DNA of 64,000 nucleotides from Polytrichum commune (lineage: Eukaryota > Streptophyta > Polytrichopsida > Polytrichales > Polytrichaceae), in assembly GCA_950295325.1 (NCBI GenBank), contig OX485806.1, positions 4,340,001 through 4,404,000 of the forward strand. The letters are read 5' to 3'. This document shows, one piece after another, positions 48,562 through 60,127 of this stretch; position 1 is the first letter of the stretch; the number at the start of each line of letters is the position of its first letter. The notes under the pieces were generated by a model, which searched no databases, was not told where the DNA came from, and was given only the letters and a program-made list of their open reading frames with translations. Position numbers and translations under genes: made by a program.

Positions 48562-50030
48562 ATTTGCTCAACCATGGGAGCTCGAGGAGTGAAAACAGAC
48601 CGACTTTGCACTGATGACCATGAGCCAAGTCTCGACTGCAAGGTGGCCATATATCATGTATGGGTGGGGGCCAGTGGCTTCATTGCATGCTGGCCGGCAT
48701 CTGAAGACCAAGTGGGCTATGGAGGGAGACCTAAGTTAATTGGGGTTTTGGTCACCAGGTTTAGCCTGTCGGGTGACCTGGCTATGGAGGACCCACCGGC
48801 CTCCCCTCAAAAATCTCGTGCTGTGAATAATCTGTAGGGCCGGAGTTTCCTATGTAAGGTAGAGATACCATAAAGCGTGAAACGAAGGTGATTCGCATGA
48901 AAGAGATATGGTCTGAAAATCATGAGATAGTTTTCCAAGATACAAGACAAGGATTCATGAAGAATGCAAGTTGTTTCATATTTTTTTTATCTGCTGTAAA
49001 AAAAAAATCCTACAATGTTTCAAAGTGGATAGTTTGTCAATCCCCCTACTCGTTCACTAGACTCTGCTTAAACCGAACACAGTAGTGCTCGTTTCCACAC
49101 AGAATATCACCTAAACCGGTTAACTCATGAGTACATTAAGTTGTGATTGATGGTAATCAAACATGACTGAATTTGGTTAAACTGATTGTACATGCATTTC
49201 AAGCTTCCAGCCTCGTAATTATCGGTTTCAGAAATGGCACTTTGCTCTTCTGATGGAAATCTACTGCACGGTTCCCAGTTTATGATATTTCTACCTTACA
49301 ATGTCCATGGGAGGTTTGTGGACATAATCGGTGAAAATCTGAGTGTTTCCAAGTCCAACTGGTTACATGTTGTGATCTTTCGGTTTTCCTTTATTAATTT
49401 GAAGTATATTCCGTAGATTCCTCTAAAATGGGGGGTAATTTTCCAAAAGTCTTCAACTTCCAGCCGGTTATCTCTCCAACTTCCAAGTCAACCAGTTCAT
49501 CTGTAACTAGCGCTCGGTTCTCCCCATTCATTGCCTGTGTATATCCCACTGGCACTGTGAGGGCCCCGGCTGCCGCTCACGCAGTCCTTCTTTAATGGTG
49601 CATGATGTGGTGGATTCCACCTCAACAAAATGCATGGGGCTATATATATTGTGGAGACTTTTAACTTTGCAGACAAACGAAGCCATTGGACTGGATCAAC
49701 AATTTTCTCATGTGGTTAGTAATAGTGAAACGTGAAGATTCTAATTTTAAGTTTGAAATCGGAGTTCAAATGCAAAGTTATAAGAGATCAACTAAAGTTC
49801 TTTTTTCGTTCTCTTGAAAAAAATCACATTGATAAATAAATAAATAACCAATGTTGGGCAATCCGATGTGAATTTGAGCCTCTTGGTTCTACCCTGCTCA
49901 AGAATCTTCTTGGTGCAGGGTGGGGTTTACTGGCTACCTTGCGGTGGGTGGGCTCTTGACTTTCTACCTACCTAGCTGGTTTTTTTTGTTTTTTTCTCCA
50001 TATCAAGTAGAGAGAAGATTCCACAACGGG
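48562..50030. other. Intergenic DNA, no gene recognised
   Basis: Moderately GC-richer patch at 48560-48850 with a small hairpin ('ggtcacc' and 'ggtgacc' near 48752 and 48772). The segment 49880-49960 ('ggtgcagggtggggtttact') may be the body of the SINE-like unit whose head lies at 50031. No gene recognised. Confidence 0.4.
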
Positions 50031-50100
50031 AATCGAATCACCAACCACTCCATTCGGAAATTGGTACCTCTCCACTATCACCTGCTAGTTTAGGGTCGTT
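50031..50100 (-). repeat. tRNA-derived SINE head-like sequence
   Basis: On the minus strand 'tagcaggtgatagtggagag' is followed by 'ggtgattcgattcccg', close to A-box and B-box promoter elements of Pol III genes and at a suitable distance. This is the strongest of three such stretches in the window; no full cloverleaf was closed. Confidence 0.4.
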
Positions 50101-50421
50101 ACCGACCTGAAAAAATCACACATGTAGACCCTCTCAAATTGTATTACATTGTGAAACCTACATGGTGTTTATATTTTGAGCACATAGTTCAATCTCATCG
50201 TAACATGTGTCTATTTAGTCTGATTTGTTAACTACAAGCCTTGTCATATACCGTTTATGAATATATAAAAGTGTTGAATTAAGAAGGGTGACCACATATG
50301 ACCCACATTACCTATATGCCCTCATGTCAAGCTTCAATGACATAGTTTGTTTTCACTTAAAGAGGGTTGATGTATCAAAATGTGTCTAGAATCACATTGC
50401 TATAATTGATGTATTCACTTA

Positions 50422-50578
50422 TAGCATGCCCACACTTAATGGTTTGGGTGACCAACGAACAACTCCACCAAAAGGGGCCATTTTAAGCTCCAATTTGACC
50501 AATGAGAGCCATTGGATGTAACTAGTGTTGGTAGAACCCGTTCACCAATGGCCCGCACCAGTAGGTGTGGGTGGGCTA
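50422..50578. mobile_element. Tourist-like MITE, 157 bp, TTA target duplication
   Basis: Starts 'tagcatgcccacacttaatg', ends 'gtaggtgtgggtgggcta', with TTA at 50419-50421 and 50579-50581. Same family as 11692-11851 and collinear with it throughout. Confidence 0.75.
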
Positions 50579-50581
50579 TTA

Positions 50582-51615
50582 CTGCCTAGATAAAGTGTCA
50601 TTATGAACATCGCATGCATTGTTGATTGGCATGTTGGCTACTAAGGTTGTTCTTGTCGATCTCCAATTTGGGATGCCATCCATTGATAGTTTCAAGCTAG
50701 GCCACACCAACTGTAAGAAACATGTTGGTCGGAGTGTGGCAACTGGTCTTGTATCAAACTCATGGAATGTTGATCAAGTTCATGACATGTGTCCAACATC
50801 TGTCTCTTTACATGGTTTTCAACAGCTCGTGGGTCTATTTAGGTTGGTCACCCACTCATAAAGTTGGTCATTCTCGCGACCATCACATGCATTGGTGGCT
50901 GGAAAACTTTTGCATGTGAACCTATAAGTTAAGTTAAAGCAACATTTTTTGCACTCGTCACTTGCTAAGAAATTGCTACCAACAAAATATGTATAGAGTC
51001 TAACCTGCAGTCTAAGTGGCAGGGAGTTCCTATCAACCTGCATGTAAGTAAGTAATATGAGGATGAGTACTTGGCATGCACCGGCTAGGATTTCAGTTCA
51101 TAACCCCTATAATGTGGGTGCGGGTAAAAACCTGCTCCTCTCAAGTATGTTGTTACAATTTTCCTTTTATAAGTGTTAACAATTCTAATCGGGGGTTTCT
51201 ATTTGCCCTGAATTAGAAATTTGTACACTTATAAAGGGTGGGATGTAATTTGTTTCAATTATGTTGCTCTATAAACATGAGTTTCTAATGTTGATTTAGG
51301 GGTCATTTCAACTAGTTACAAATAGAAACACCTATGTTATGTAAGTGTTCTCCTTGTGTTTTCTTTGTGAGGGAAAGAATCAGAATAAAAATTAATAACC
51401 AAAAGGAGGGAGCCCATAATCAATCCAAATCATGTGGAGGACCTTCGTGCTTGTGAACAAAAGGTGAATTTAACTTCCATTGTAGGTGAGAGAGAAACTA
51501 CCCCTACAAAGCATGTCGCTGATGCACCGAATTCTAACAAATTCCGCCTCACGAATTTATTCACTTCTACGTTCCACGAATTTCACAATACTTCTCCGTG
51601 TCTTCCACCCTCTTG
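50582..51615. other. Intergenic DNA, no gene recognised
   Basis: Several 65-80-codon frames without motifs. No repeat or RNA gene was identified. Confidence 0.4.
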
Positions 51616-51960
51616 CATGCATGGTTGGTCTCACAAACCTCCTCATCCCATAGACTACCCAATAGCGAGGGGGCTGGTAATTGAGCAGGATTTCGTGAGG
51701 AAGTTGGCTCTGAATTACTGTGAATTTAGAAGTGGACTTTGAACGTGGGTCATTCATTCGTGCGTACCTACTTGGAATCATGCATGGTTGGTCTAATCAC
51801 AAAGCTCTTCATCCCATAGACTACCTAACAGCGAGGGGCTGGTAATGGAGTGGGATTTGGTGAGGAAGTTGCGTTGGCTCTGAATTACTGCGAATTTAGA
51901 CTGAGAATTTAGAGGTGGACTTTGATCGTGGGTCATTCATTCGTGCGTACCTACTTGGAA
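51616..51960. repeat. Tandem duplication of a 165-180-bp unit
   Basis: Copy 1 runs to about 51779 and copy 2 from 51780. Both start 'atgcatggttggtct', share 'catcccatagactacc', 'ggatttcgtgaggaagtt' (tttggtgagg in copy 2) and 'cgtgcgtacctacttggaat'. Copy 2 has a 4-nt insertion and a 13-nt internal duplication 'actgagaatttag'. The high identity indicates a recent event. Confidence 0.85.
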
Positions 51961-52082
51961 TCTATCTGTGCGCTCATAGTGGTACACTGACTGCAGGCAG
52001 ATTGGCAGGCCTACTAACTATGACTGCATTCATGATGGTGTGTACATGCAAGTGGACTGCCTGCTTGCTAGCTGCTGAGGCC

Positions 52083-52112
52083 TGCCTTTGCCTTTGCCTT
52101 TGCCTTTGCCTT
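52083..52112. repeat. (GCCTTT)n microsatellite
   Basis: Four to five copies of the hexamer, starting 'gcctttgcctttgccttt'. Confidence 0.9.
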
Positions 52113-52324
52113 GCGGCCTTGACTTGCAGCAGCACGTAAGCTAGCGGCAGAGATGATCAGGCTTCGTCAGCAGATCAGAGAGGCAGGCAGCAGGAAGCCG
52201 CACAAGAACGAAAGGATGGGAAGGAGGGAGTTGGCCCAGCCCAGGGTGGCAAGTCGCTTTGACGACACTTGTTTCTCAATCACTTCGAAGGTAGACGTAT
52301 CTTAGGTGGATACAAGGTTCCACT

Positions 52325-52665
52325 CCACACACACTTATTGGAGGATATGAAATACCAGGATGATTAGCGAATCCAAGTTTTCTCATGTAGCTGTTTGCCT
52401 CATAAGTTTTGGAAGTCACTTAGTTATCTGATTCAGTATCAAGTGAAGGTTCTGGTGCTCGTTAAGTGGTCGTATAGGTGTCCCGTATCATGTTGACTGT
52501 TGAATCCAAAATGATTTGAGCACATGTTCCAATCTCTTTGAACGCATGTTGTTTTGGTGCCAGTTCTTAGATCCACACCTAACCACAAATTGCTGAGATA
52601 TAGATGTCCGTATTATTGTTGTGTTTGATTCAGGCATGTCTATTAATACTTCTAATGAATTGGTG
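52325..52665. repeat. Dispersed repeat, partner at 20850-21215
   Basis: Direct-orientation copy with 'gatgattagcgaatccaagt', 'atcatgttgactgttgaatc', 'aaaatgatttgagcacatgt' and 'atagatgtccgtattattg'. No ends visible. Confidence 0.6.
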
Positions 52666-53044
52666 ATTTGTTCTTTTACAAAAAGGAGAAACATGTTTGG
52701 AAAGAGGGCATTGGGAGGAATCCATTTCGGTATAGGAATTGTGGCTAAATTATAAAAGGTTTGCATTTTCAAATGTCATATCTAGAAGCAATTAGAAATA
52801 ACTTGTCTGAAATAAGGGTCACCATCTAGACCCCTAGGTGTTGAATGTCACTTCTAAGAAAACCTGTATTTTTTTTTATTGAACCTTTTAATCTTAACTT
52901 CGATACTTATATTATGAAAGTAGCTCAGAACAATGCTTCTTAAAAACGATTGAGTAGCTCAAAACCAAGTTCAAAAGACAGTGGCCCTTATGAGTGCTAC
53001 AAATAGTTGCCAACCCGGGGAGTTGGAGTCTCCCACCGCCTCTA

Positions 53045-53566
53045 GGCCTCCTTTACACTACTTAGTGCTTGAGTTGAGAGCTTGAAGAAAGGTCCAACTT
53101 CCTCATTGGCAATGTGCCTCCAATTTCACTTTACACAAGGGGCTTCAAATTGATAGCATGAAGTTCTCTTCTGGACTTTATGACACTAAGATAACGCCTT
53201 GTTGGGTCCCATATGGGACAACTGTGACAAACTCTTGGTTATTTTTGACAAGCACATGGTCAAATTGTTCCCAAGCTATCCCATGAGGCATTGACAAGAG
53301 TTGGAGGTATTGGCGAGAGCTTGAGCTCTCGTTTTGTGGGTCCCAAGCCCATGGGCTCTCAAGCATTCTTTGACTTGTCATGAATATGTCACTTTGAGCA
53401 TGGTTGATTTGCATTGGCTCAAACTATAGCTTATTGAAAGCTTGAAGATTGATCAAGCTCTTAATAGATTGAGGTTTGGATGAAAACTTGTCAACTCCAA
53501 GCTGCATCAAACTCTCAAAAAATTGCAAGTTCGAACTCTCAACTTGAGCTCTAGTGTAAAGAGGGC
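53045..53566. mobile_element. MITE-like element, 522 bp, GGCCTC-TTTACAC ends
   Basis: Left end 'ggcctcctttacactactta' then 'gcttgagttgagag'; right end is the inverted match 'ctctcaacttgagctctagt' then 'gtaaagagggc'. The inverted repeat is about 37 bp with small gaps. The GGGCCTC-TTTACAC form resembles the GGGCCACTTCACAC and GGGCCGGTTCACAC ends elsewhere in the window. No target duplication could be read, so the class is inferred from the ends only. Confidence 0.55.
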
Positions 53567-54799
53567 ATGAGCTAGGTTCACCCCTAAAAGCTTGGAGGTT
53601 GAAGTTTAGATCAAAGATGTATTCAAAAATAAAATTAGAGACCTTATTTGAAGTTAAATTTATACAAGAGGGACTTGTAGATCACATTCATATTGTTGGA
53701 ATAAGGGTCATTGTCCTTGATCTCCATCAAACGAATTTAAAAGGATTTTACTCCAAAAAAGTAAGTAAAGTTTCAAGTTAAGATAAAATCACTTGTTTTG
53801 GGTGTGAATGGTTTGAAATATACGTTTTAAGCTTTTGGGAAAAGTCAAAATAACAATGTCGTTGTCTTGTTGGTTTCCCCATGCTTTTGGTAAATCGTGG
53901 AACAAACTTGGGTTCCTATTCCTGCTTCCAACTATTTCAAGGTCCATTATTAAGGGTTCTTAAGATTGATTTCTATTGGTTTGTTCAAGATGGTATAGAA
54001 ATTTCTTTTGTTCAAAGTGCAAGGAAAGAAAAGAAAGGAAACAACTAAGTTGGCTTGAGAAGAATATCTTTGAATAACACTCTTAACCACTTTTTGGCTT
54101 CTTGGGCATTTAAGGGTTAAGGTGGGGGGGAGGGGGTTTTCTATGGAGATATTATCCATAGAAAGCACTTCGCTTGTGTACCAAATGCTCATAAAACCAG
54201 CTTCAAGATAGTCGCTTGGGTTTATGCACTCTAAGTTCACCTTGTTTTGGAATTTGACTTTTGTGCGTTTTTCCCACATGTAAAGTGTCACTCTAGACAT
54301 TGTGATTGACAAATTTTGGTATTCATCTAGCGCATCAGATTTGCCAATGATAAGCAACATGGTATATGCAATGATATATGACATGGTATTAAGGAGGTAT
54401 GTAGTGTTAACATGGATGCGTGATAGTAGAGAATTAGTGTAATGTGTGACCACGATTATGGAATTATAACACAAAGCCAACATTGCTAGAATGACAATAA
54501 TGACAATGATGACAACGTGATGTGTGTAGTTTGAATTCTTTGATGGATTATTTCAATGTCAAAACCCATGATATATGACAGGACAATGCGACAACAAGGA
54601 GGGAGATTCAAACTGAGCACATCCATGCCCATGGGATTAATGTTTATAAGAGAGAGGGTGACGTTACGGAGGGTGACATTACGGACGTCAAGGTGTCCTC
54701 ATATGAGCCCAAAAATCATGAGAGAAGTGGCTATGACTTCGATTAGGATCTACTAATAACCATCTCACACCAAAACCGCGTGTTACATATCCTAGGAGA
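53567..54799. other. Intergenic DNA with one long uncharacterised open frame
   Basis: A 177-codon minus-strand frame (53950-54483) is the longest non-shadow frame outside the GT47 gene. It lacks recognisable motifs, has AT-driven composition, and a G-rich run crosses it near 54122. It is not called as a gene. Confidence 0.35.
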
Positions 54800-55330
54800 A
54801 AGTGGGCTTGTTGGGAAAGGCAGCCATTCAAGACCCATCTACCTTAATTGCTCACCGGATTAGACCATTTCCTGGTTCGATCGAGCCACTGAATCCAACG
54901 GTCCAGCTTGACTGTGGAGTGGGAGCTTGGGAAGAGGCCACAAATACAGGGCCCACACACACCTTCTTTAAGCTAGCTCCACGCTGCTCTTGCTGCGGGA
55001 TGAGCTCAGCGTGACGGCCTGCTTGTGGATCGCGTCTGGGAGCTGCGGATTTTCATGCGGGCGGGCGGGCGGGCGGGCGACCAGAAGTTTTGTCTCACCT
55101 TGGAACTCCTAGTCATCGTTCTCGAGGTTGACATGTGCAGCATTGATTCCTTCAGGGGTCAATGTAATGGTCTGCACTGGGCATGGTGCTGGAAGCTTAT
55201 CGCTAATCCCGGTTTAGTCCCGTTTAACACTACTCGGCCTCTCGGTTCATAAGGAGTTGGAGCAAGCATCGCCTCAAGAGAGGGTGACTTCCAGTGTGAT
55301 GAGGAGGAAGTTGGGAGCTTTTGGCGACGA
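54800..55330 (+). other. Possible promoter/first-exon region of an unidentified transcript
   Basis: GC and CpG content rise sharply here. Near 55298 an ATG opens a short reading 'MRRKLGAFGDDGG' that runs into 'ggtgggtaagttatgg', a strong match to a plant 5' splice site. The upstream CpG-rich sequence and the G-quadruplex motif at 55059 suit a 5' region. No downstream exon or protein could be recognised, so this remains a suggestion. Confidence 0.25.
55059..55077 (+). repeat. (GGGC)n tract, G-quadruplex motif
   Basis: Five GGG runs separated by single C residues. One-nucleotide loops make this a strong quadruplex candidate; it may equally be a simple (CGGG)n repeat. Confidence 0.8.
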
Positions 55331-55362
55331 CGGTGGGTAAGTTATGGTTCTTGTTGTGTTGT

Positions 55363-55405
55363 GAGTAGAGTAGAGTAGAGTAGAGCAGAGTAGAGTAGAG
55401 TAAAG
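55363..55405. repeat. (AGAGT)n microsatellite
   Basis: Pentamer run 'agtagagtagagtagagtag' with two substitutions, lying about 30 bp beyond the possible splice donor. Confidence 0.85.
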
Positions 55406-58400
55406 TGCACTCTTGTTCATTCCAGGGTTAAGGATTTGAAGGTCTGCTTTCCTGTCCCAAGTTCCTGCAAGCTCATTCTCTAATTCCGCATGGGTGGGTT
55501 AAAATTGTTCAACATGCTCAATATTTGTTGCTGCTTTTGGTTGACTGCGCTTGACGTCTAAGTACAGTTTTCGCCTCAGCCAGAACCTAGTTGAGTCTGC
55601 TAGACTTGCTTCTGATGATTTGAAGTGGGTACTGTTGTTCTCACGGGACAGCAGTTCGTGAATGTCGCAGTGCACACCAGTGCTTCTGCTATCGATGTTC
55701 TTACTGTATCTTGACCAGGACCGTGTCTACCTCTCAGATGAGCATTTTAGGCCCATTTTAGGCCAAGGTATAGGTGTTCTGAGCCTTGAGGGAGGCTTGA
55801 ATAGGCTCTGCACAACCTGCATGAAGTTTTATCTTACTGGTGTTGTATAGATATTGGGGCCTCACTCACTTAGTACTCTGGTCTTATTCGGAAGCAGCCT
55901 GATGTGTGGTTTTGGAGTTGCCACTGACTTGTCTGTGCACGATTAGGGTTTGTAGCTTGATTGTACCAGTTTCTACTACTGCCAAGGAGGATTTTTGGAG
56001 GTGGAAGAATTTAATCCTGGAGGTCATGAGTGAATGTGGCGATCTGCACTCTGCTATGCACTTTGGTGCTTGGATGGTCACAACGCATGCTATTTTCCAT
56101 AGAATTAACCAGATTCCATTACGAGGATGCACATTCTGGTTGCACCACAAAGGTATGCACTATCTTGAAAGCTCAATCTTAGAATGAACGGGGAAGCTGC
56201 TTTGTTTTCTCTCCGTCTTCGTCCTATTTGGCCATTCTGGCAACAATCTTACTTTTGTGGACAGCTCCGAGAAAAGGGGGTTAGGAATGTGGTATCTTCG
56301 GTCTCCTGGCCGGGCCTGCGTCGACTGTCTGCCTGTACATATCATTCTCATGCCTCCTGCTTTCGTTTAATTTTTTTTAGGCTTCAAAGCTCCTCTCTGC
56401 CATCTAATGGCTATGCTTCCTCAAACGCTATAGTGGAGTAAGGATTGTTCCAGAAGGGTTAAAAGGACAGAAAGATTTACATATGGTGACCAAGAAATTA
56501 TTGATTAGTACTATTTAATTCTTTCTGGTTATTCACATGTAAAAACGCACAAACGATTACACACATTTTTAAGTTACTGAAGGAATGGTCTCTTGGCCTC
56601 AGGTTTTGGCAGCTACTGAGTTGATATGATGGTCCTTCATATTCTCTGATCAAATCAACATGAACAATACCATGACAACGGAATTGCATCTGTGTGTTCG
56701 GACATGCTCCTGTATGCCGCTCAAACTTGGGGCTTTAACATTCATTTATATGTGAGTGTACGTTCTGGATAGTTTGCCTGCCTGCACATTGTGCGCATCC
56801 AGGATTGTATATAGTATCTCCTTTGCAAATTCAAACATTGTAGCACATACTCCAATATTCACTGTGCTCTAAACTGATTCCTTCTGGTGGCACACAAAGA
56901 ATAGGCTAAAATGAGGTCCCAGTGACCAGGTAAATGCTCAAACTCTAATCATGGACGGAGCGGAAATGTGAGTGTTATATATACTGAGTATTGAAAGATG
57001 GGATAGACGAGGATCCAACTGAAGATGATGGGTCCAAATTCTTACACTCTGGGAATTGCATGGTCTTACCACTGGTTCTCTTCCACTTTATGGTTATATG
57101 ATTTATGAATGTGGTTTAGAATCTACCACTGCAGTAGATCTTAATATCCAAGAAACTTCTCATATCTCCAAGCACATAACTTCAAGGAACTGAGATTGCA
57201 GAGAAGTGAATCCAAGTCCGGACTTGAATCATGAACAACACTATTTTTCCAATCCATTTGGTTGGATTGATCTTCAAATTTGCTAAGAGTCAACCTCCTT
57301 TTTGAAAAGAAACTGGATATAGAGTCCGAACTATATATGGTTGTTTTGTTGGAATATTGTGTGTTCAAATCTAGCCTTAAAGTATGCTCATATATTTCAT
57401 TTGTGACCTTACCTGTAAAGACTGCTGAAGTTGTAAGACGAGATGTACATATCACAAAACTTTCTCACAATTATCTTAGGGTTATAAATCTAAATCCTAC
57501 CGACCTGTCAGCTTAACCAGATCCAACAATTGTTTTTGTAGTACACCGGTACTTGCAACAAGGGTATATGTGGGTCAATGCCACATGGTTTTAGTTATTC
57601 ATCAACTAAGTGTAGATCAACTCATTGCTATGGACTTGCTTTTCCAGCATTTTGGGGTTTGCCCCTGGTTGGTTTGCTTCTCCTTACTGAGACTGTGGCG
57701 CACTTTAGGGGCCTCCTTCCTCCATGTGTGCACACCTGCTGTTCTTTCAATTCATTCTTGGCACTACTCAATTCTAGCTGTCTCAATTGCTTTTGAAAAA
57801 AGTGCCCGACATGAATAAAAGCCTCTCAGGGATCCCCCTAAATTGAATTTTAGTTACCTACAAAAAAGTGTCATCAATTTAAAACCTGAATTTACAATTA
57901 TCATAGGTGCAGTATGTTTTATGAGTAATTTACAAATATTAATTGGATAAAGAGCATTATTACTTTTGATGCATGTGAGATTGATATCAAGAAATTTACT
58001 ATGCCAAAATTTGTTACAAAACCACTTTACACACAAAAACCATAGCACATGTCCTATATGGAATATTACACATGCAGTCTAGATCCACCACAACAGCACA
58101 AAGTACATGTGTCTGCAATTGTAATGGCTCTGTGGTTCAACTTGGTTGATCTTCATGAGGAGCACATGGGTAAAATCACTGCCCATCACTCAATAAATGC
58201 AGCACCATTCCAAAGCAAAGGACTGATACTCGATGAGAGTAAAGGACACTTGTCCACCAGGTGCAGCTTGTGAGTCTTCTGACGGCAGCCTTTAACTTCC
58301 CTAATAGGCACTGGTGACTGGAGTGTGGAAGATCCGGACATCCGAAGCCAATATCTGACTCCATGAGTCAGGACTCGTAATAAGGTTACTGTAACACTCA

Positions 58401-59511
58401 ATCGAGTCTGCAATTTGTCTTATCACGGAGAATTAACGGCTCGACATTGTACGACTAATGGCTCGTCACTATCTTACATGTACAAATTACTGTAGTCTTC
58501 TCATCAGTTTCTGCCTTCACACAAGTCGGCCTATTAGCAGCACAGATGTATATCGTGACACAGATAGACGGAAATACCACCGGACCCCAGTAGGTGGGAA
58601 GCTTTCAACAGCTTTTCTTGTCAGCTGAACCAAACTTCCAGCAGCCAGCTGTTGGGTAGTAAGGTGGGTTTGTAAGGTGTGAAGGCTGGATTATGGCAGG
58701 GATGGCAGTTCCATTTGTTCAGTCCAATGAAACAGATCCAAGGCATGATGGTACAACTGTCCCTTTAACTACATTCTGCGTATTCAAGTTCCATTCTACT
58801 TGCTGGAGTTTACCTATCCAGGTCAAACAATTGGGCACCTACATAGATATGACAGATATTGACAGTTACAATATGTGATGGGTCACTCAAAGTTAGCTTC
58901 TTTGTCCTTACATCGTTGGACACCATAGGAACACAAACTATTGATCTTAAGCCTATGCAAGACAGACTGACAGCGGAACACCAACCAGAAAAAATGAGCT
59001 TTTGAAGAACAAGGTTATGTGCCTCTAAGAATATAATCATCATACAAGCTTGTATGCACAAAAAGAAGTTGCACCTGATGACAGAGCACGCGTTATCTAT
59101 GAGTAAAAGCCATTTTTTGGACAGATAATCACTCCCACAATCCTGTCATCATGCTTGCACATTAAAATTTTCAAGTGTTTGATGATGAGCCATTTGAGCT
59201 TCTGGAGACAGAGGCATGGCTAAAAATAAATCCCATAAATGTGGAGTGCACCATCCTAACCCACACAGTGAATGTACAATTGCTACAGCCTCAAGAAGTC
59301 AGGCATTTAACAAGCAACGGCCTTGTCAGATCAAACATGTAGACATTTACACCTCTGGTGTTTGTCTCTTTATACATAATACAATGCCAATCAAAGCACG
59401 AGTTGGCAAATCACGTATACCTCTCTGACCTGAGAACTTGCAGGGCTCTGCAGCTTAATGAGCAAGGGAGGATTTGAAAGAATGTGAAGAGGAGTGTGAA
59501 ATCTCTGCTCT
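55406..59511. other. Repeat-poor region, no gene recognised
   Basis: About 4.1 kb with balanced base composition and no recognised transposon remnants, unlike the first 54 kb. The open frames (up to about 104 codons) show no domain on either strand. It could hold introns or exons of a divergent or non-coding transcript, possibly linked to the splice-like signal near 55325, but there is no direct evidence. Confidence 0.35.
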
Positions 59512-59978
59512 TCAGGTACTAATTGTTTTTGATGTAAAGTGTGTTGGGTGATTTCGTGCAGAAAAATTGTGACGATGGTGATGGATATTTGCTGGCTGGC
59601 TAGTTATGAGGGATTTTATGGAGGCAGGGACCTGGAGTAGCGGCGGCGTCCGTGGAGGCCCGCCGAACTTGATGGCCGGGATCTTCCTGGCGATGGCCTT
59701 CCACACCATGTCCACAACATCATCTGGCAACGCAGGATGCTGGACTGAAATTGGCGGGCCACTTGCTGCAATTTCTCCAACATCCGTGTCCGCTTCTGGC
59801 TGTCGATGCTGCGCAGCAGGTTGATGGCGAAGCCGGGCCAGACATCGTCCGAGGAGTCTGATGAAGACGCAGAACTAAGTGAGTCCAGAAATTCCTCGAA
59901 AGCAGCCCCAAAGCAGCTCGATGTCGTCGCTTATGACCACGTGCGGGCTCGCAGTACCTGACGTAGCCAGGTTGATGA
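59512..59978 (-). pseudogene. Decayed tandem copy of the GT47 gene 3' end
   Basis: The minus strand repeats the last quarter of the gene at 60128-61723: 'HVVISDDIEL' matches its 'PVVISDDIEL', then in shifted frames come the equivalents of 'INLLRSIDS' and 'LQQVDRHFQ', and finally 'LPDDVVDMVWKAIARKIPAI' against 'LPDDAVNMVWKAIARKIPAI'. The similarity continues into the 3' UTR ('aaccagc' and 'catcaccatcg' segments). At least two frameshifts and one stop are present, and nothing resembling the N-terminal three-quarters precedes it. It sits head to tail directly after the intact gene, so it arose by a local partial duplication. After 'IPAIKF' it is shifted by a 4-nt difference relative to the gene, so the tail reads 'GGPPRTPPLLQV' instead of 'ALHRHRRYSRSR'. 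Confidence 0.9.
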
Positions 59979-60127
59979 TTAAGGATTTGAAACAATTTTA
60001 AGAGGGGGAGTGAAGAATCCTTCTTGCAGCTACAAATGTTTTTTTTGAAGCGTATTGTGTTGGTTCGTACGGAAACACTGTGGCGATGGAGACGGAGATG
60101 GAGATTTGCAGGCAGGCTAGGAGGTTG

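Noticed and set aside
53950..54483. 177-codon minus-strand frame
   Set aside because: Long for chance, but no motif, no codon-usage signal and AT-driven residues; left unannotated as a gene.
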